64,000 nt of DNA, taken from assembly GCA_016715905.1 (NCBI GenBank), contig JADJXI010000004.1, forward strand, positions 434,001-498,000, written 5' to 3'. Each line of letters begins with the position of its first letter. Position 1 is the first letter of the stretch. The position numbers were made by a program, and so were the translations under genes. This stretch comes from Sphingobacteriaceae bacterium. GTDB lineage: Bacteria; Bacteroidota; Bacteroidia; B-17B0; Aurantibacillaceae. Below are positions 37,068 to 45,720 of the stretch, piece by piece. The notes below the pieces were generated by a model, which was not told the origin of the DNA, searched no databases, and saw only the letters and a program-made list of their open reading frames with translations.

Positions 37068-38002
37068 TTAAATTCCTTTAACAAAATTAACCAATTCGGT
37101 AGCGAGGTTAGGATGGAGTGGATGCTCAGGATTGGTATAAAATGTCTTTTGCGCCTCTTTGTCCATGGTATCACATTGTTTTAAGGTGTGATTCATGTCT
37201 TTAATTATTTTTAACGACGCTTTTTTATTGGCATTTGAAAGTAATATAGCTTCTTGTTCGCCAACCTGTGTATCATTGCCTCCCTGGAGTATAAGTAGTG
37301 GAACCTTTATTTTTTTAATTTCTTCACTGGGATTATATTTAAACCAGGAGCGCATATAAGGTTGGATGCTGGGATTTAAAAACATGTAAAAAATAGGTGG
37401 TACGTTTTCAATGGTATCTCCTTTTTTTACACGATCTATCATATCAAAGGCATTTTTTTTAATGGCATCCGGCGCTGCTTTCAATTGATCTTTAATAATT
37501 TCATCAGCGGCTCTACCCGGACCAGCAATAGAAACGTATCCGTTTACTTTTTTATTATTTATGGCAGCTAGCATACCAATTAAAGAGCCCTCGCTATGTC
37601 CGACAATAATAATTTTTTTAAATCGTTTGTCTTTGGCTGCAAGATTAATCCAACTTTTTAAATCATTGATATAAGTTTCAAAAGTGATGTCGGAAATATC
37701 CGACATAGCCTCTTTACTTTCGGCTATGCCTCTCTTATCGTATCGTAAACTGGCTATTCCATGTATAGCCAATACGTCAGCGATATATTTTAATGAATTA
37801 TTTTCCATATCATCCTGATTTCCGTTTCTATCCGTTGGCCCGGAACCTTGATGAATAATAACCAATGTTAGATTTTTCTTTTCCTGTGGTAATTTATAGG
37901 TGCCAAATATTTTTCCAGTAGATGTTTCTAAAACAATCTCTTCTTCTTGAGCGTGAAGATGAAAAGAAAGTATAAAAGGAGAAAGAGAGGAATTAGTTTC
38001 AT
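37068..38002 (-). pseudogene. Secreted alpha/beta hydrolase with apparent 1-base frameshift in the signal peptide
   Basis: The main frame from 37865 downward encodes a serine hydrolase with nucleophile elbow GHSEGSLIG, oxyanion-side HQGSGPTDRNG, and late Asp (GGNDTQVG) and His (KDMNHTLKQ). That frame extends upstream to about 38012 but has no ATG, only a TTG deep inside the fold. An ATG at 38002 in the neighbouring frame encodes a perfect signal (MKLIPLFLLLYFLF) and then hits a stop. Adding one T to the four-T run at 37962-37965 joins them as FLFHLHAQEEEIVLE, with a normal AQ cleavage site. It is therefore either a base-call error or a real frameshift. Confidence 0.8.
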
Positions 38003-38012
38003 TATTGATTTG

Positions 38013-38783
38013 TTATTGTGCATTCCAGCCTCCGTCAACCGGTAAAGCCACTCCTGTAATTGTACTGGCATGTTCAGAAGCCAGTAACAAAGCTGTTTGA
38101 CCTAAAGTTTCCATAGAAATAAACTCTTTAACAGCTTGTTTATGCAACATAATTTTTTGCACTACTTCAGATTCAGGTATGCCATGTGTTTTTGCCTGAT
38201 CGGCAATTTGTTTTTCAACCAAAGGAGTTTTTACATAACCCGGACAAATTGCGTTTGCAGTAATATTATAAGGCGCTCCTTCCAAAGCAATAGTTTTTGT
38301 AAATCCCACTATACCGTGTTTACTGGCAATGTATGCGCTCTTAAATTCGCTAGCTACCAAACCATGAGCGGAAGCTATATTTATAATTCGTCCGAATTTT
38401 TTTTCCTTCATGCTTTTCCAAACGGCTTTAGTTAAATGAAAGGCAGAAGTTAAGTTAATTCCAATAATTGCATCCCATTTTTCTTCCGGAAAATCTTCAA
38501 CCGCTGAAACATGTTGTATGCCGGCATTATTAATTAAAATATCCACCGAGCCAAAATGCCGAATCGCTTCTTTCACCATATTTCTTAACTGCTCGGGTTG
38601 CAGCATGTTGGCATTGTTAAAAATAGTTTTAATACCAAATTCATTAGCTAAGGAAGCGGCAATTTCAGGTCCGTTAGTTTCCAAACCATTTAATACCAAA
38701 TTATATTTTTTTGTTTTAGCAAATTCGCGGGCTATTCCCAAACCTATACCACTGCTACTGCCTGTTATTAAAACTGTTTTCAT
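38013..38783 (-). CDS. 3-hydroxybutyrate dehydrogenase (SDR family)
   Basis: 256 residues, a classical short-chain dehydrogenase. Cofactor motif TGSSSGIG (about 7-14), NNAGIQHVSAVEDFPEEKWD, catalytic Ser in NIASAHGLVAS and Tyr/Lys in AYIASKHG. The combination IQHV...EDFP, AHGLVAS and NAICPGYVKTPLVEKQI is characteristic of D-3-hydroxybutyrate dehydrogenase, which interconverts 3-hydroxybutyrate and acetoacetate with NAD. Its stop lies 10 bases before the start of the alpha/beta hydrolase gene on the same strand. It may also be co-transcribed with the carbonic anhydrase upstream (18 bases). Confidence 0.9.
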   Translation of the reverse strand: MKTVLITGSSSGIGLGIAREFAKTKKYNLVLNGLETNGPEIAASLANEFGIKTIFNNANMLQPEQLRNMVKEAIRHFGSVDILINNAGIQHVSAVEDFPEEKWDAIIGINLTSAFHLTKAVWKSMKEKKFGRIINIASAHGLVASEFKSAYIASKHGIVGFTKTIALEGAPYNITANAICPGYVKTPLVEKQIADQAKTHGIPESEVVQKIMLHKQAVKEFISMETLGQTALLLASEHASTITGVALPVDGGWNAQ

Positions 38784-38801
38784 AAAGTACTATTAAACAA
38801 A

Positions 38802-39455
38802 TTATTTAGTCACGTTTCTATTTGAAATATCATAACGATAAATAGGATCAATACTTTCTTTATTGTCGTGAATAACACATAAGTCTGTAATCATACCACT
38901 ATTTATTCCATAAACCCATCCATGTAAGTGCACTTCTCTTTCTTCCCATTCTTTTTGAATGATGGATGTTTTGGCCAGATTTCTCACTTGCCTAATCACA
39001 TTTAATTCAGTTAAACGATCAGCGCGGGCATCTAAATCTGCTATAGCCTCCAATTCGGCGGTGTTAGCAAAATATACATCTTTTATATTGGTTAACCATT
39101 GATCCACAATACCGTGTATATTTCCAGTCATAGATGCTTTAATACCCCCGCAACCATAATGACCACATACGATAATGTGTTTTACTTTTAAAAATTTAAC
39201 GGCATATTCTAAAACACTCAGCATATTTAAATCGGTAAAGAGTGCAAGATTAGCAATATTTCTATGCACAAAAATTTCGCCGCTTTCGGTATTGGTGATT
39301 TCATTAGCAGGTACGCGACTGTCACTACAACCAATCCAAAGATATTCAGGTTTTTGCCCCAATGACAAATTTTTAAAGTATTTGGGGTCTTCAAACTTTT
39401 TTGTAACGGCAAATTTTTTGTTGCCTTCAATTAATTTTAAATATGAATCTTTCAT
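38802..39455 (-). CDS. can: Beta-carbonic anhydrase
   Basis: 217 residues. Zinc ligands are Cys43, Asp45 (catalytic dyad with Arg47) in GCSDSRVP, then His99 and Cys102 in CGHYGCGG; EITNTESGEIFVHRNIAN is also diagnostic. It interconverts CO2 and bicarbonate in the cytoplasm. The upstream gene on the same strand, 12 bases away, is a SulP transporter, and this pairing suggests coupling of anion (probably bicarbonate) import to CO2 hydration. The coupling is inferred from order and from known SulP-carbonic anhydrase fusions in other bacteria. Confidence 0.95.
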   Translation of the reverse strand: MKDSYLKLIEGNKKFAVTKKFEDPKYFKNLSLGQKPEYLWIGCSDSRVPANEITNTESGEIFVHRNIANLALFTDLNMLSVLEYAVKFLKVKHIIVCGHYGCGGIKASMTGNIHGIVDQWLTNIKDVYFANTAELEAIADLDARADRLTELNVIRQVRNLAKTSIIQKEWEEREVHLHGWVYGINSGMITDLCVIHDNKESIDPIYRYDISNRNVTK

Positions 39456-39467
39456 TTTTTATAATTT

Positions 39468-41015
39468 TTAATGATGACTAATAACTTTTACTTCTTCAAT
39501 TTCTTCTAAAACCACATCAATTCCATGAATATGGGCACTTTGTTTAAAAGAACTAATTAATTCCAATACATCTTTATCCACAAATGTTGCTCTGCCTCCG
39601 TCAATATTTACGTATGCTCCCGGAGGTATGTTTTTAAAGGTGTCAATAAATTTTCCTTTGTTTATAAACGTTACGTTTTGTGAAAGTTTAATAAATACAT
39701 GTACCCTTCCATCAATAGTGTCTTTTATCATTTTAAAAGGTGATCTGTAATTTTGACGAAGTATAAAAATTACCGAAATAAAAATACCGGTAATAACCCC
39801 CTTTAATAAATCAGTGCTAAGCATCACAACTATAGTAATGATAAAAGGCAAAAACTGATCGTAGCCTTGCTTAAAAATATTGATGTACATAGAAGGTTTT
39901 GTTAAATTAAACCCAACATAAATTAACACTGCTGCCAAGCTAGATAAAGGAATCATGCCCAAAATTTTTGGAAGGAATAAAATGGCAACTAAAAAGAAAA
40001 GTCCATGAACAATTGCAGATAATTTTGATTTAGCACCCGAGGTAAGATTTACTGAACTTCTTACTATTACCGAAGTTACCGGAATTCCACCTATTAAACC
40101 ACATACAATATTTCCTATTCCCTGAGCTATCAATTCTCGGTTGGGTGGAGAAATGCTATTTTCAGGGTCTAATTTATCCACGGCTTCTAGTGATAATAAA
40201 CTTTCTAAACTGGCAATTAAAGCAATTACAAAAGCAATTTCATAAACTTTTGGATTATTTAGGGCCGTCCAATCCGGAAAAGTTAAGGTACCATAAAGCC
40301 CGGATAAACTTTCAATTTGAGGTAAAACAACAAGGTGTTCATCTTTTACTTCATATTGCTGCATATAAAGAGAAAAGAATAAATCCATGAGAACACTTAT
40401 GACAACAGCTACCAAAGCGGCCGGTAAATGTTTTAAAATTGGGTTGTTTTGAATCCATTTTGATTTCCAAATAATTAGTATGACCAAGGAAATTATTCCT
40501 ATTACTGTTGAGCCGGTTCCAATGTTGTCGGAAAGTTTTGTGAATTCTTCAAAAATATGGGAATCACTTCCTGCGGTAAACGCTTCATCACCTTCCGCTT
40601 CTACATCATACCCAAAAAAATGTGGTATTTGCTTTAGAATTAATATTATCCCAATAGCAGCTAACATTCCTTTGATTACAGCAGAAGGAAAATAATAACC
40701 TATAAACCCAGCTCTACTAATTCCTAAAATAACTTGCATTAAGCCTGCTAAGCAAACGGAAACTAAAAACAGCTCTAATGATCCTAATGTAGCAATACTT
40801 GCTATTATTATACTGGTTAAACCGGCAGCGGGACCCGAAACGGAAAGCCTGGAACCACTAATAATACCAACAATAACTCCTCCAACAATTCCTGAAATAA
40901 TTCCAGAAAAAAGCGGTACGCCCTGTGCTAAAGCAATTCCCAAACACAGTGGAAGTGCGACTAGAAAAACCACTAGTCCGGCCTTGAGATCTGCTGCAAT
41001 ATTTTTTGAGTTCAT
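39468..41015 (-). CDS. SulP family anion transporter with STAS domain
   Basis: 515 residues. The N-terminal AGLVVFLVALPLCLGIALAQG, GIISGIVGGVIVGIISGS and VSGPAAGLTSIIIA are SulP signatures, with about 12-14 membrane helices. The C-terminal 80 residues form a STAS domain (AYVNIDGGRATFVDKDVLEL). The MFS-like annotation sulfate permease is often wrong for this branch; pairing with carbonic anhydrase supports bicarbonate, as in BicA. Substrate is an inference. ATG start at 41015; a possible regulatory gap of about 60 bases separates it from the small membrane protein gene upstream. Confidence 0.92.
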   Translation of the reverse strand: MNSKNIAADLKAGLVVFLVALPLCLGIALAQGVPLFSGIISGIVGGVIVGIISGSRLSVSGPAAGLTSIIIASIATLGSLELFLVSVCLAGLMQVILGISRAGFIGYYFPSAVIKGMLAAIGIILILKQIPHFFGYDVEAEGDEAFTAGSDSHIFEEFTKLSDNIGTGSTVIGIISLVILIIWKSKWIQNNPILKHLPAALVAVVISVLMDLFFSLYMQQYEVKDEHLVVLPQIESLSGLYGTLTFPDWTALNNPKVYEIAFVIALIASLESLLSLEAVDKLDPENSISPPNRELIAQGIGNIVCGLIGGIPVTSVIVRSSVNLTSGAKSKLSAIVHGLFFLVAILFLPKILGMIPLSSLAAVLIYVGFNLTKPSMYINIFKQGYDQFLPFIITIVVMLSTDLLKGVITGIFISVIFILRQNYRSPFKMIKDTIDGRVHVFIKLSQNVTFINKGKFIDTFKNIPPGAYVNIDGGRATFVDKDVLELISSFKQSAHIHGIDVVLEEIEEVKVISHH

Positions 41016-41073
41016 ATAATTTAATTAAACGTAAATAATTATTCCAGAAAAAGGAAATAAATCATGTGTTTAA

Positions 41074-41373
41074 TTAAACTTCCGGAGGCGGTGTGACAAT
41101 TTGAAAATAAATGTTTTGATTTTTGTATTCATCAAAAAAATTCAAATGTTGCTTTATTGAAATCAGATCTTGAAATTGAATTAAATTTCTACAGGTACTG
41201 TCAAATAATTTTAGAAAGTCATAATCCTCCACGTCAGAATCGCTTTTTTCTTCACTATCTTTTTCCGTTTTGAAGGACTCCACTTTTTCTTCCAAATCAT
41301 AAAAATCGGGTATAAACTGCGCTACTGATAATAATATGCCGAAAACTGATAATATGATTAATATATTTTTCAC
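41074..41373 (-). CDS. Small single-span membrane protein, unrecognised
   Basis: About 99 residues from the GTG at 41373, preferred because it opens directly on a hydrophobic anchor (MKNILIILSVFGILLSVAQF). An in-frame TTG 12 codons upstream would add an unlikely SR-containing lead. After the anchor comes an acidic, Lys/Ser/Asp/Glu-rich linker (DLEEKVESFKTEKDSEEKSD) and a C-terminal region (FDSTCRNLIQFQDLISIKQH) that ends in PPPEV. No family recognised. It lies 58 bases upstream of the SulP gene on the same strand and could be part of that unit. Confidence 0.55.
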   Translation of the reverse strand: MKNILIILSVFGILLSVAQFIPDFYDLEEKVESFKTEKDSEEKSDSDVEDYDFLKLFDSTCRNLIQFQDLISIKQHLNFFDEYKNQNIYFQIVTPPPEV

Positions 41374-41456
41374 CCTAGAAAAGAATTCTAAAAATACGGA
41401 AATTATCAATGCTTGTTATTATTTTGTTTAACTAATAGGGTATACTTGTAAATAGA

Positions 41457-41496
41457 ATGTTAATATTGCATAAATAATGTTAATATTGCATAAATA
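41457..41496 (+). repeat. Perfect 20-bp tandem duplication upstream of the M28 peptidase gene
   Basis: Two identical 20-base units, ATGTTAATATTGCATAAATA, at 41457-41476 and 41477-41496. Each contains TAATATTG, one mismatch from the TAnnTTTG -7 box, so the repeat duplicates a promoter-like element just before the ATG at 41504. Confidence 0.85.
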
Positions 41497-41503
41497 TAAT
41501 TTT

Positions 41504-42727
41504 ATGATAAAATACCTTTTATTAATACTGGTAATTACTAACAGTTATTTCGGCTATTCTCAAAAAGTAAATATAGATTTAGTTAAAAAGCACATTAGTT
41601 TTTTAGCGTCTGATGAATTAAATGGTAGGGGAACTGGGACACCCGATGAAAAAAAAGCCGCCAATTATATAGCCAGTTATTTTAAAGAAGTAGGAATAAA
41701 ACCATTAAAAAACTCCTATTACAAAAATTTTACATTTAAAACTGCAAAAAGTTCGCACGATACATCAACGGCTAACAGTCCCTTACGAGAAGGAATGAAT
41801 GTAGTAGGGTATTTAGATAATAAAGCCCCTTTAACTGTTGTTATAGGCGCTCATTACGATCACTTAGGAACAGGATTAGATCATAATAGTTTAGAGGCCA
41901 ATCCGGAAGGAAAAATACATAACGGAGCTGATGATAACGCCAGCGGAACAGCCGGCGTATTAGAATTAGCCAGATATTTCAGTACGAACAAAAGTACCGA
42001 ACCATTTAATTTTTTATTCATATGTTTTAGTGGTGAAGAATTGGGATTAATTGGTTCGAAAAGATATTTGGATAATCCGGATCTAGCACTTGCTTCTTTT
42101 AATTATATGATAAACATGGATATGATAGGCCGCTTAAACGAAGAAAATAAATTAATTGTTTATGGTGTTGGAACTTCACCGGTTTGGGTGAATTTATTGG
42201 ATTCAATTCAGTCGGGTTTACATATTAAAAAGGATAGCGCAGGTATGGGACCTAGCGATCACGCCAGTTTCTATTTAAAAGAAATTCCGGCATTAGCCTT
42301 TTTTACCGGACAGCATTCCGATTACCATAAGCCCGGGGATGACATCAGCAAAATAAATTTTAAAGGGGAAGAGGAAGTATTAAACGTGGTGATTCAGGTT
42401 ATTGAAAAAACCTATAACTACCCTAAAATGCAGTTCTTGAAAACACGGAATCCGGATATGGGTAAAAAATCTTTTAAAGTCACTATGGGTGTAATGCCTG
42501 ATTACACTTTTGAAGGAGAAGGAATGCGTTTAGACGGCGTTTCTGATGGCAAACCAGCTCAAAAAGCAGGAATTCAGAAGGGAGATATCATCATTCAAAT
42601 TGGAGAATACCCCATTAAAGATGTAATGGCCTATATGAAGGTATTGGGGAATTTTAATAAGGAAGATTTGGTAGATGTTATATTAATCAGAGATAATAAA
42701 AAGCAAACAGTTAAAGTTAAACTTTAA
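41504..42727 (+). CDS. M28 family aminopeptidase-like zinc peptidase with PDZ domain
   Basis: About 407 residues from the ATG at 41504. An ATG nine codons upstream lies inside the 20-bp tandem repeat, and the downstream start gives the clean signal MIKYLLLILVITNSYFGYSQ. Zinc ligands are seen in order: GAHYDHLG (His), NGADDNASG (Asp), SGEELGLIGS (Glu pair), MINMDMIGR (Asp) and the late FFTGQHSDYHKPGD (His). A PA-like spacer is short. The last 90 residues form a PDZ domain (AQKAGIQKGDIIIQIGEYPI). It probably removes N-terminal residues from peptides in the periplasm. Confidence 0.93.
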   Translation: MIKYLLLILVITNSYFGYSQKVNIDLVKKHISFLASDELNGRGTGTPDEKKAANYIASYFKEVGIKPLKNSYYKNFTFKTAKSSHDTSTANSPLREGMNVVGYLDNKAPLTVVIGAHYDHLGTGLDHNSLEANPEGKIHNGADDNASGTAGVLELARYFSTNKSTEPFNFLFICFSGEELGLIGSKRYLDNPDLALASFNYMINMDMIGRLNEENKLIVYGVGTSPVWVNLLDSIQSGLHIKKDSAGMGPSDHASFYLKEIPALAFFTGQHSDYHKPGDDISKINFKGEEEVLNVVIQVIEKTYNYPKMQFLKTRNPDMGKKSFKVTMGVMPDYTFEGEGMRLDGVSDGKPAQKAGIQKGDIIIQIGEYPIKDVMAYMKVLGNFNKEDLVDVILIRDNKKQTVKVKL

Positions 42728-42739
42728 CAAAATCCGGAT

Positions 42740-42997
42740 CTATTGGGTTTTACGGATTATTTTTCTGCCTTCCAGAATTAAACTTTTATTCACATTTGAC
42801 TTAAATGGCTCTTTCGCTTTTTCTATTTTACTTGGATAAAAGATCAATATCCATAAGGCTGTTAAACCTAAGAATACATAAATTAAATCAAGGGTATTGG
42901 CATGAAGACTAATAAAATTCACCAAGGGATTGGCATAAGCCCCAAAGCTGCACAATACGATAATGGTGAGCGTTAAAATGGTTTTAAAGTTTTTCAT
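42740..42997 (-). CDS. Small two-helix membrane protein, unrecognised
   Basis: 85-87 residues (ATG at 42997, or 43003 two codons upstream). The first hydrophobic segment resembles a cleavable signal (ILTLTIIVLCSFGAYA). A second helix follows (IYVFLGLTALWILIFYP), then a lysine-rich cytoplasmic-type tail. I do not recognise a family. It converges with the M28 peptidase gene 12 bases away, and 228 bases of AT-rich DNA separate it from apt. Confidence 0.55.
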   Translation of the reverse strand: MKNFKTILTLTIIVLCSFGAYANPLVNFISLHANTLDLIYVFLGLTALWILIFYPSKIEKAKEPFKSNVNKSLILEGRKIIRKTQ

Positions 42998-43213
42998 AAG
43001 CATTTAATTAATTGTTCTTAAAAGTATTCCATTACAAAGTTATTGAGCAAGGTTCTTAATTCATTATTTTTCGCTCATTTTTGCTCATGTACTACTAAGC
43101 CAATTTTATTTCACTCATTTAAATAGCAATTTTACTTGCTGAATTACAAAGCTGCAGCAAATACTAGAAATAAAGAGTCCGTAAAAATTTATGCACCATT
43201 CACTTAAAATAAT

Positions 43214-43221
43214 TATGTTTG
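43214..43221 (+). promoter_or_regulatory. Bacteroidota -7 box upstream of apt
   Basis: TATGTTTG, an exact TAnnTTTG match, ends 11 bases before the apt ATG at 43232. No -33 TTG at 17-23 bases upstream is visible. Confidence 0.4.
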
Positions 43222-43231
43222 TAGCCCACAA

Positions 43232-43759
43232 ATGGCATTAAAAGAAGATATTATTAAAACGATACGTGATGTGCCTGATTTTCCAAAACCCGGAATTTTA
43301 TTTAAAGACATAACGCCATTATTTTATGATCAAAATCTTTGCAACGAAATTATTGCAGGAATTCAAAAAGAGCTAAAAGTGGTACCCGATGCAATAGCAG
43401 GTATAGAAAGCCGTGGTTTCTTATTTGGGATGTTATTGGCAAATAAATTAAATATTCCTTTTGTATTAATCCGAAAATCAGGTAAATTGCCGTATAAAAC
43501 ACTAAGTTTTGAATACAACCTTGAGTATGGTAGTAGTAAAATTGAAATGCATGAAGACGCTTTACAAAAAGATTGGAAAGTGCTTATACATGATGATTTG
43601 CTAGCCACCGGAGGCACTGCTGAAGCTGCAGCCAATTTGGTGAAAATGGCCGGAGCGCAAGTAGCAGGATTTAATTTTATTGTAGAACTTGGATTTTTAA
43701 ATGGAATAGAAAAACTTAAAAAACACTCAAATAATATAACATGTCTAGTACAGTATTAG
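43232..43759 (+). CDS. apt: Adenine phosphoribosyltransferase
   Basis: 175 residues, standard length. Landmarks: IRDVPDFPKPGILFKDITPLF at the N-terminus, GIESRGFLFG, IRKSGKLPY, and the PRPP loop VLIHDDLLATGGTAEAA. The ending ITCLVQY matches the usual APT C-terminus, so the protein is complete. It salvages adenine to AMP with PRPP. The next gene's longest frame begins inside apt, but the conserved protein there starts after the apt stop. Confidence 0.96.
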   Translation: MALKEDIIKTIRDVPDFPKPGILFKDITPLFYDQNLCNEIIAGIQKELKVVPDAIAGIESRGFLFGMLLANKLNIPFVLIRKSGKLPYKTLSFEYNLEYGSSKIEMHEDALQKDWKVLIHDDLLATGGTAEAAANLVKMAGAQVAGFNFIVELGFLNGIEKLKKHSNNITCLVQY

Positions 43760-43770
43760 AAAATACAGGA

Positions 43771-44910
43771 ATGAGTTTTCAGTTAAATGAAAATCAACAA
43801 ATGATTGCCGAAATGATTCGCAAATTTGGTAAAGATCACATTTTACCTAAAATGATGGAATGGGATGAAAGTCAAGAATTCCCTATTGAAGTTTTTAAAA
43901 AATTGGGCGAATTAGGTTTAATGGGAGTTTTAGTTCCTACAGAATACGGAGGTTCAGGATTTAGTTATACTGAATACGTAACCGCAATCACAGAGTTAGG
44001 CAGCATTTGTGGTTCAATTGCCCTCTCAATGGCTGCGCATAATAGTTTGTGTACCGGACATATTTTACAATTTGGTAATGAAGAACAAAAAAAGAAGTAT
44101 TTACCCAAATTGGCTACAGCCGAATATATTGGTGCTTGGGGTTTAACCGAAGCAGGTACCGGAAGCGATGCCATGCGCATGAAGTGTGTAGCCAAACAAG
44201 ATGGAGATTATTGGGTAATAAATGGTACGAAGAACTGGATAACACATGGAATCAGTAGCAATGTGGCCGTGGTTTTAATCAGAACCGGAGAATTATTGGA
44301 TAGTCATGGTATTACTGCTTTTATAATTGACCGTGATACGCCCGGATTTAAAGGTGGGAAAAAAGAAAATAAATTAGGTATGCGTGCCAGTGAAACCGCA
44401 GAATTAATTTTTGAAAATTGCAGAGTTCACAAATCACAAGTATTAGGAAAAGTAGGTGATGGATTTGTTCAAGCCATGAAAGTATTAGATGGTGGAAGAA
44501 TTAGTATTGCTGCACTCAGTTTAGGAATTGCCAAGGGTGCACTTAATGCGAGTATAAAATATGCACAAGAGAGACAGCAGTTTGGACAACCTATATCTAA
44601 ATTTCAAGCCATTGCATTTAAACTGGCTGATATGGCTACTGAATTTGAAGCAGCAGAATTATTGACATTTAAAGCAGCTGACTTAAAAAATAAGGGTCAG
44701 AAAATGACCAAAGAAAGTGCATTTGCTAAATATTATGCGAGCGAAGTAGCCGTAAGAGTAAGTACAGAAGCCGTACAAATTTTTGGCGGTTACGGATACA
44801 CGAAAGATTTTCCGGTAGAGAAATTTTATCGTGATAGTAAACTCTGTACTATCGGTGAGGGTACAAGTGAAATTCAAAAACTGGTAATTGCCCGTGAATT
44901 ATTAAAATAA
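43771..44910 (+). CDS. Acyl-CoA dehydrogenase
   Basis: About 379 residues from the ATG at 43771 (MSFQLNENQQMIAEMIRKFG), the usual family start. A longer frame from 43741 would overlap apt by 19 bases and adds ten unconserved residues. FAD-binding and catalytic signatures: WGLTEAGTGSDAMRM, NGTKNWITHG, CRVHKSQVLGKVGDGF, ERQQFGQPISKFQ, and the end GEGTSEIQKLVIARELL. It oxidises short- or medium-chain acyl-CoA with electrons passed to ETF; chain preference cannot be read. A strong hairpin terminator follows directly. Confidence 0.94.
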   Translation: MSFQLNENQQMIAEMIRKFGKDHILPKMMEWDESQEFPIEVFKKLGELGLMGVLVPTEYGGSGFSYTEYVTAITELGSICGSIALSMAAHNSLCTGHILQFGNEEQKKKYLPKLATAEYIGAWGLTEAGTGSDAMRMKCVAKQDGDYWVINGTKNWITHGISSNVAVVLIRTGELLDSHGITAFIIDRDTPGFKGGKKENKLGMRASETAELIFENCRVHKSQVLGKVGDGFVQAMKVLDGGRISIAALSLGIAKGALNASIKYAQERQQFGQPISKFQAIAFKLADMATEFEAAELLTFKAADLKNKGQKMTKESAFAKYYASEVAVRVSTEAVQIFGGYGYTKDFPVEKFYRDSKLCTIGEGTSEIQKLVIARELLK

Positions 44911-44946
44911 AAAAAATCCTCTGAAAATTCAGAGGATTTTTTTTTT
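44911..44946 (+). terminator. Strong bidirectional Rho-independent terminator
   Basis: AAAAATCCTCTGA and TCAGAGGATTTTT form a long perfect stem around a four-base AAAT loop, flanked by an A run on one side and a T run on the other. It lies at the stop of the acyl-CoA dehydrogenase gene and 20 bases from the stop of the convergent gene at 44967, so it can serve both. Confidence 0.9.
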
Positions 44947-44966
44947 AAATCTTATTTTGATACAGC

Positions 44967-45587
44967 TTAATCTTCAGCAGCCGGAGCAGTAGTTTCGTAA
45001 AACTTATTGAATTCTTTAATTGCATTAACTACTTGTGCACGAACAAAAGTAAATTTATCCAAATCATTCCAGGTCATTGGTTGCGCTTTCATGTAAGGTT
45101 TTAACTCCTTTTTGTAAAAGTTGTTGTTTAAAGGTTTTAATTCTCTTAATTCCGCTTCTTTATCATCAGCCCCGGAATCTTGTACATAGTAAGAAGCTGA
45201 AATAATTTCTTCTCCATTTTTTTTATCCGGATATCTGAATTCATAAAATTTTAAACGTCCATCTACCAATCTTTCAATGTATACATTTGATTCGGAATCG
45301 TAAGGAACCATTGTGAAATGTCTGCCACTAAATCCGTATCCTTTTGCCTTACGACTATCCACTACGGCTAATTTACCCGGACCTTTTTTCTTAAACATAA
45401 TAGACTTATATAAATCTAGTTCGTCATCGGGATTCGTCTGGATTTCTCCTTTAACTGTGTCGCCTTTATTACCAATATAATAACCATCAGCTAAAATTGG
45501 GGCCATCACAGGTTTTTTTCCACGAGGTTGAGCATATGAAGATATTGCCGTGGCAACAATCAAAAATGCTAAAATACTTTTTCTCAT
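44967..45587 (-). CDS. Secreted protein of unknown function
   Basis: About 206 residues from the ATG at 45587, chosen because it opens on the signal peptide MRKSILAFLIVATAISSYAQ; the longer frame from 45656 has an unlikely 23-residue lead. The mature part is beta-rich with the blocks DGYYIGNKGDTVKGEIQTNP, GKLAVVDSRKAKGYGFSGRH and VDGRLKFYEFRYPD. I recall similar Bacteroidota hypothetical proteins with a GDTIKG motif but no function. The C-terminus is helical and acidic. It is probably periplasmic. It is convergent with the acyl-CoA dehydrogenase gene across a shared terminator. Confidence 0.75.
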   Translation of the reverse strand: MRKSILAFLIVATAISSYAQPRGKKPVMAPILADGYYIGNKGDTVKGEIQTNPDDELDLYKSIMFKKKGPGKLAVVDSRKAKGYGFSGRHFTMVPYDSESNVYIERLVDGRLKFYEFRYPDKKNGEEIISASYYVQDSGADDKEAELRELKPLNNNFYKKELKPYMKAQPMTWNDLDKFTFVRAQVVNAIKEFNKFYETTAPAAED

Positions 45588-45675
45588 AATTCTGGGTTTT
45601 ATAAGGTGATTAACAAAGATATAAAATATACACACAAAATCAGTGCCAATAATCAATTCAATGCGCTATAAAAAG

Positions 45676-45703
45676 AAAATCTCCCAATTATTTAGGAGAT
45701 TTT
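45676..45703 (-). terminator. Hairpin terminator after clpP
   Basis: AAAATCTCC and GGAGATTTT form a nine-pair perfect stem with a 10-base loop, 18 bases past the clpP stop, with T-rich flanks on both strands. Confidence 0.7.
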
Positions 45704-45720
45704 AACTTTTTAATATTTTA

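Noticed and set aside
43741..43759. 19-base overlap between apt and the acyl-CoA dehydrogenase gene
   Set aside because: The overlap vanishes with the conserved downstream ATG at 43771; the extra residues are not typical of the family.
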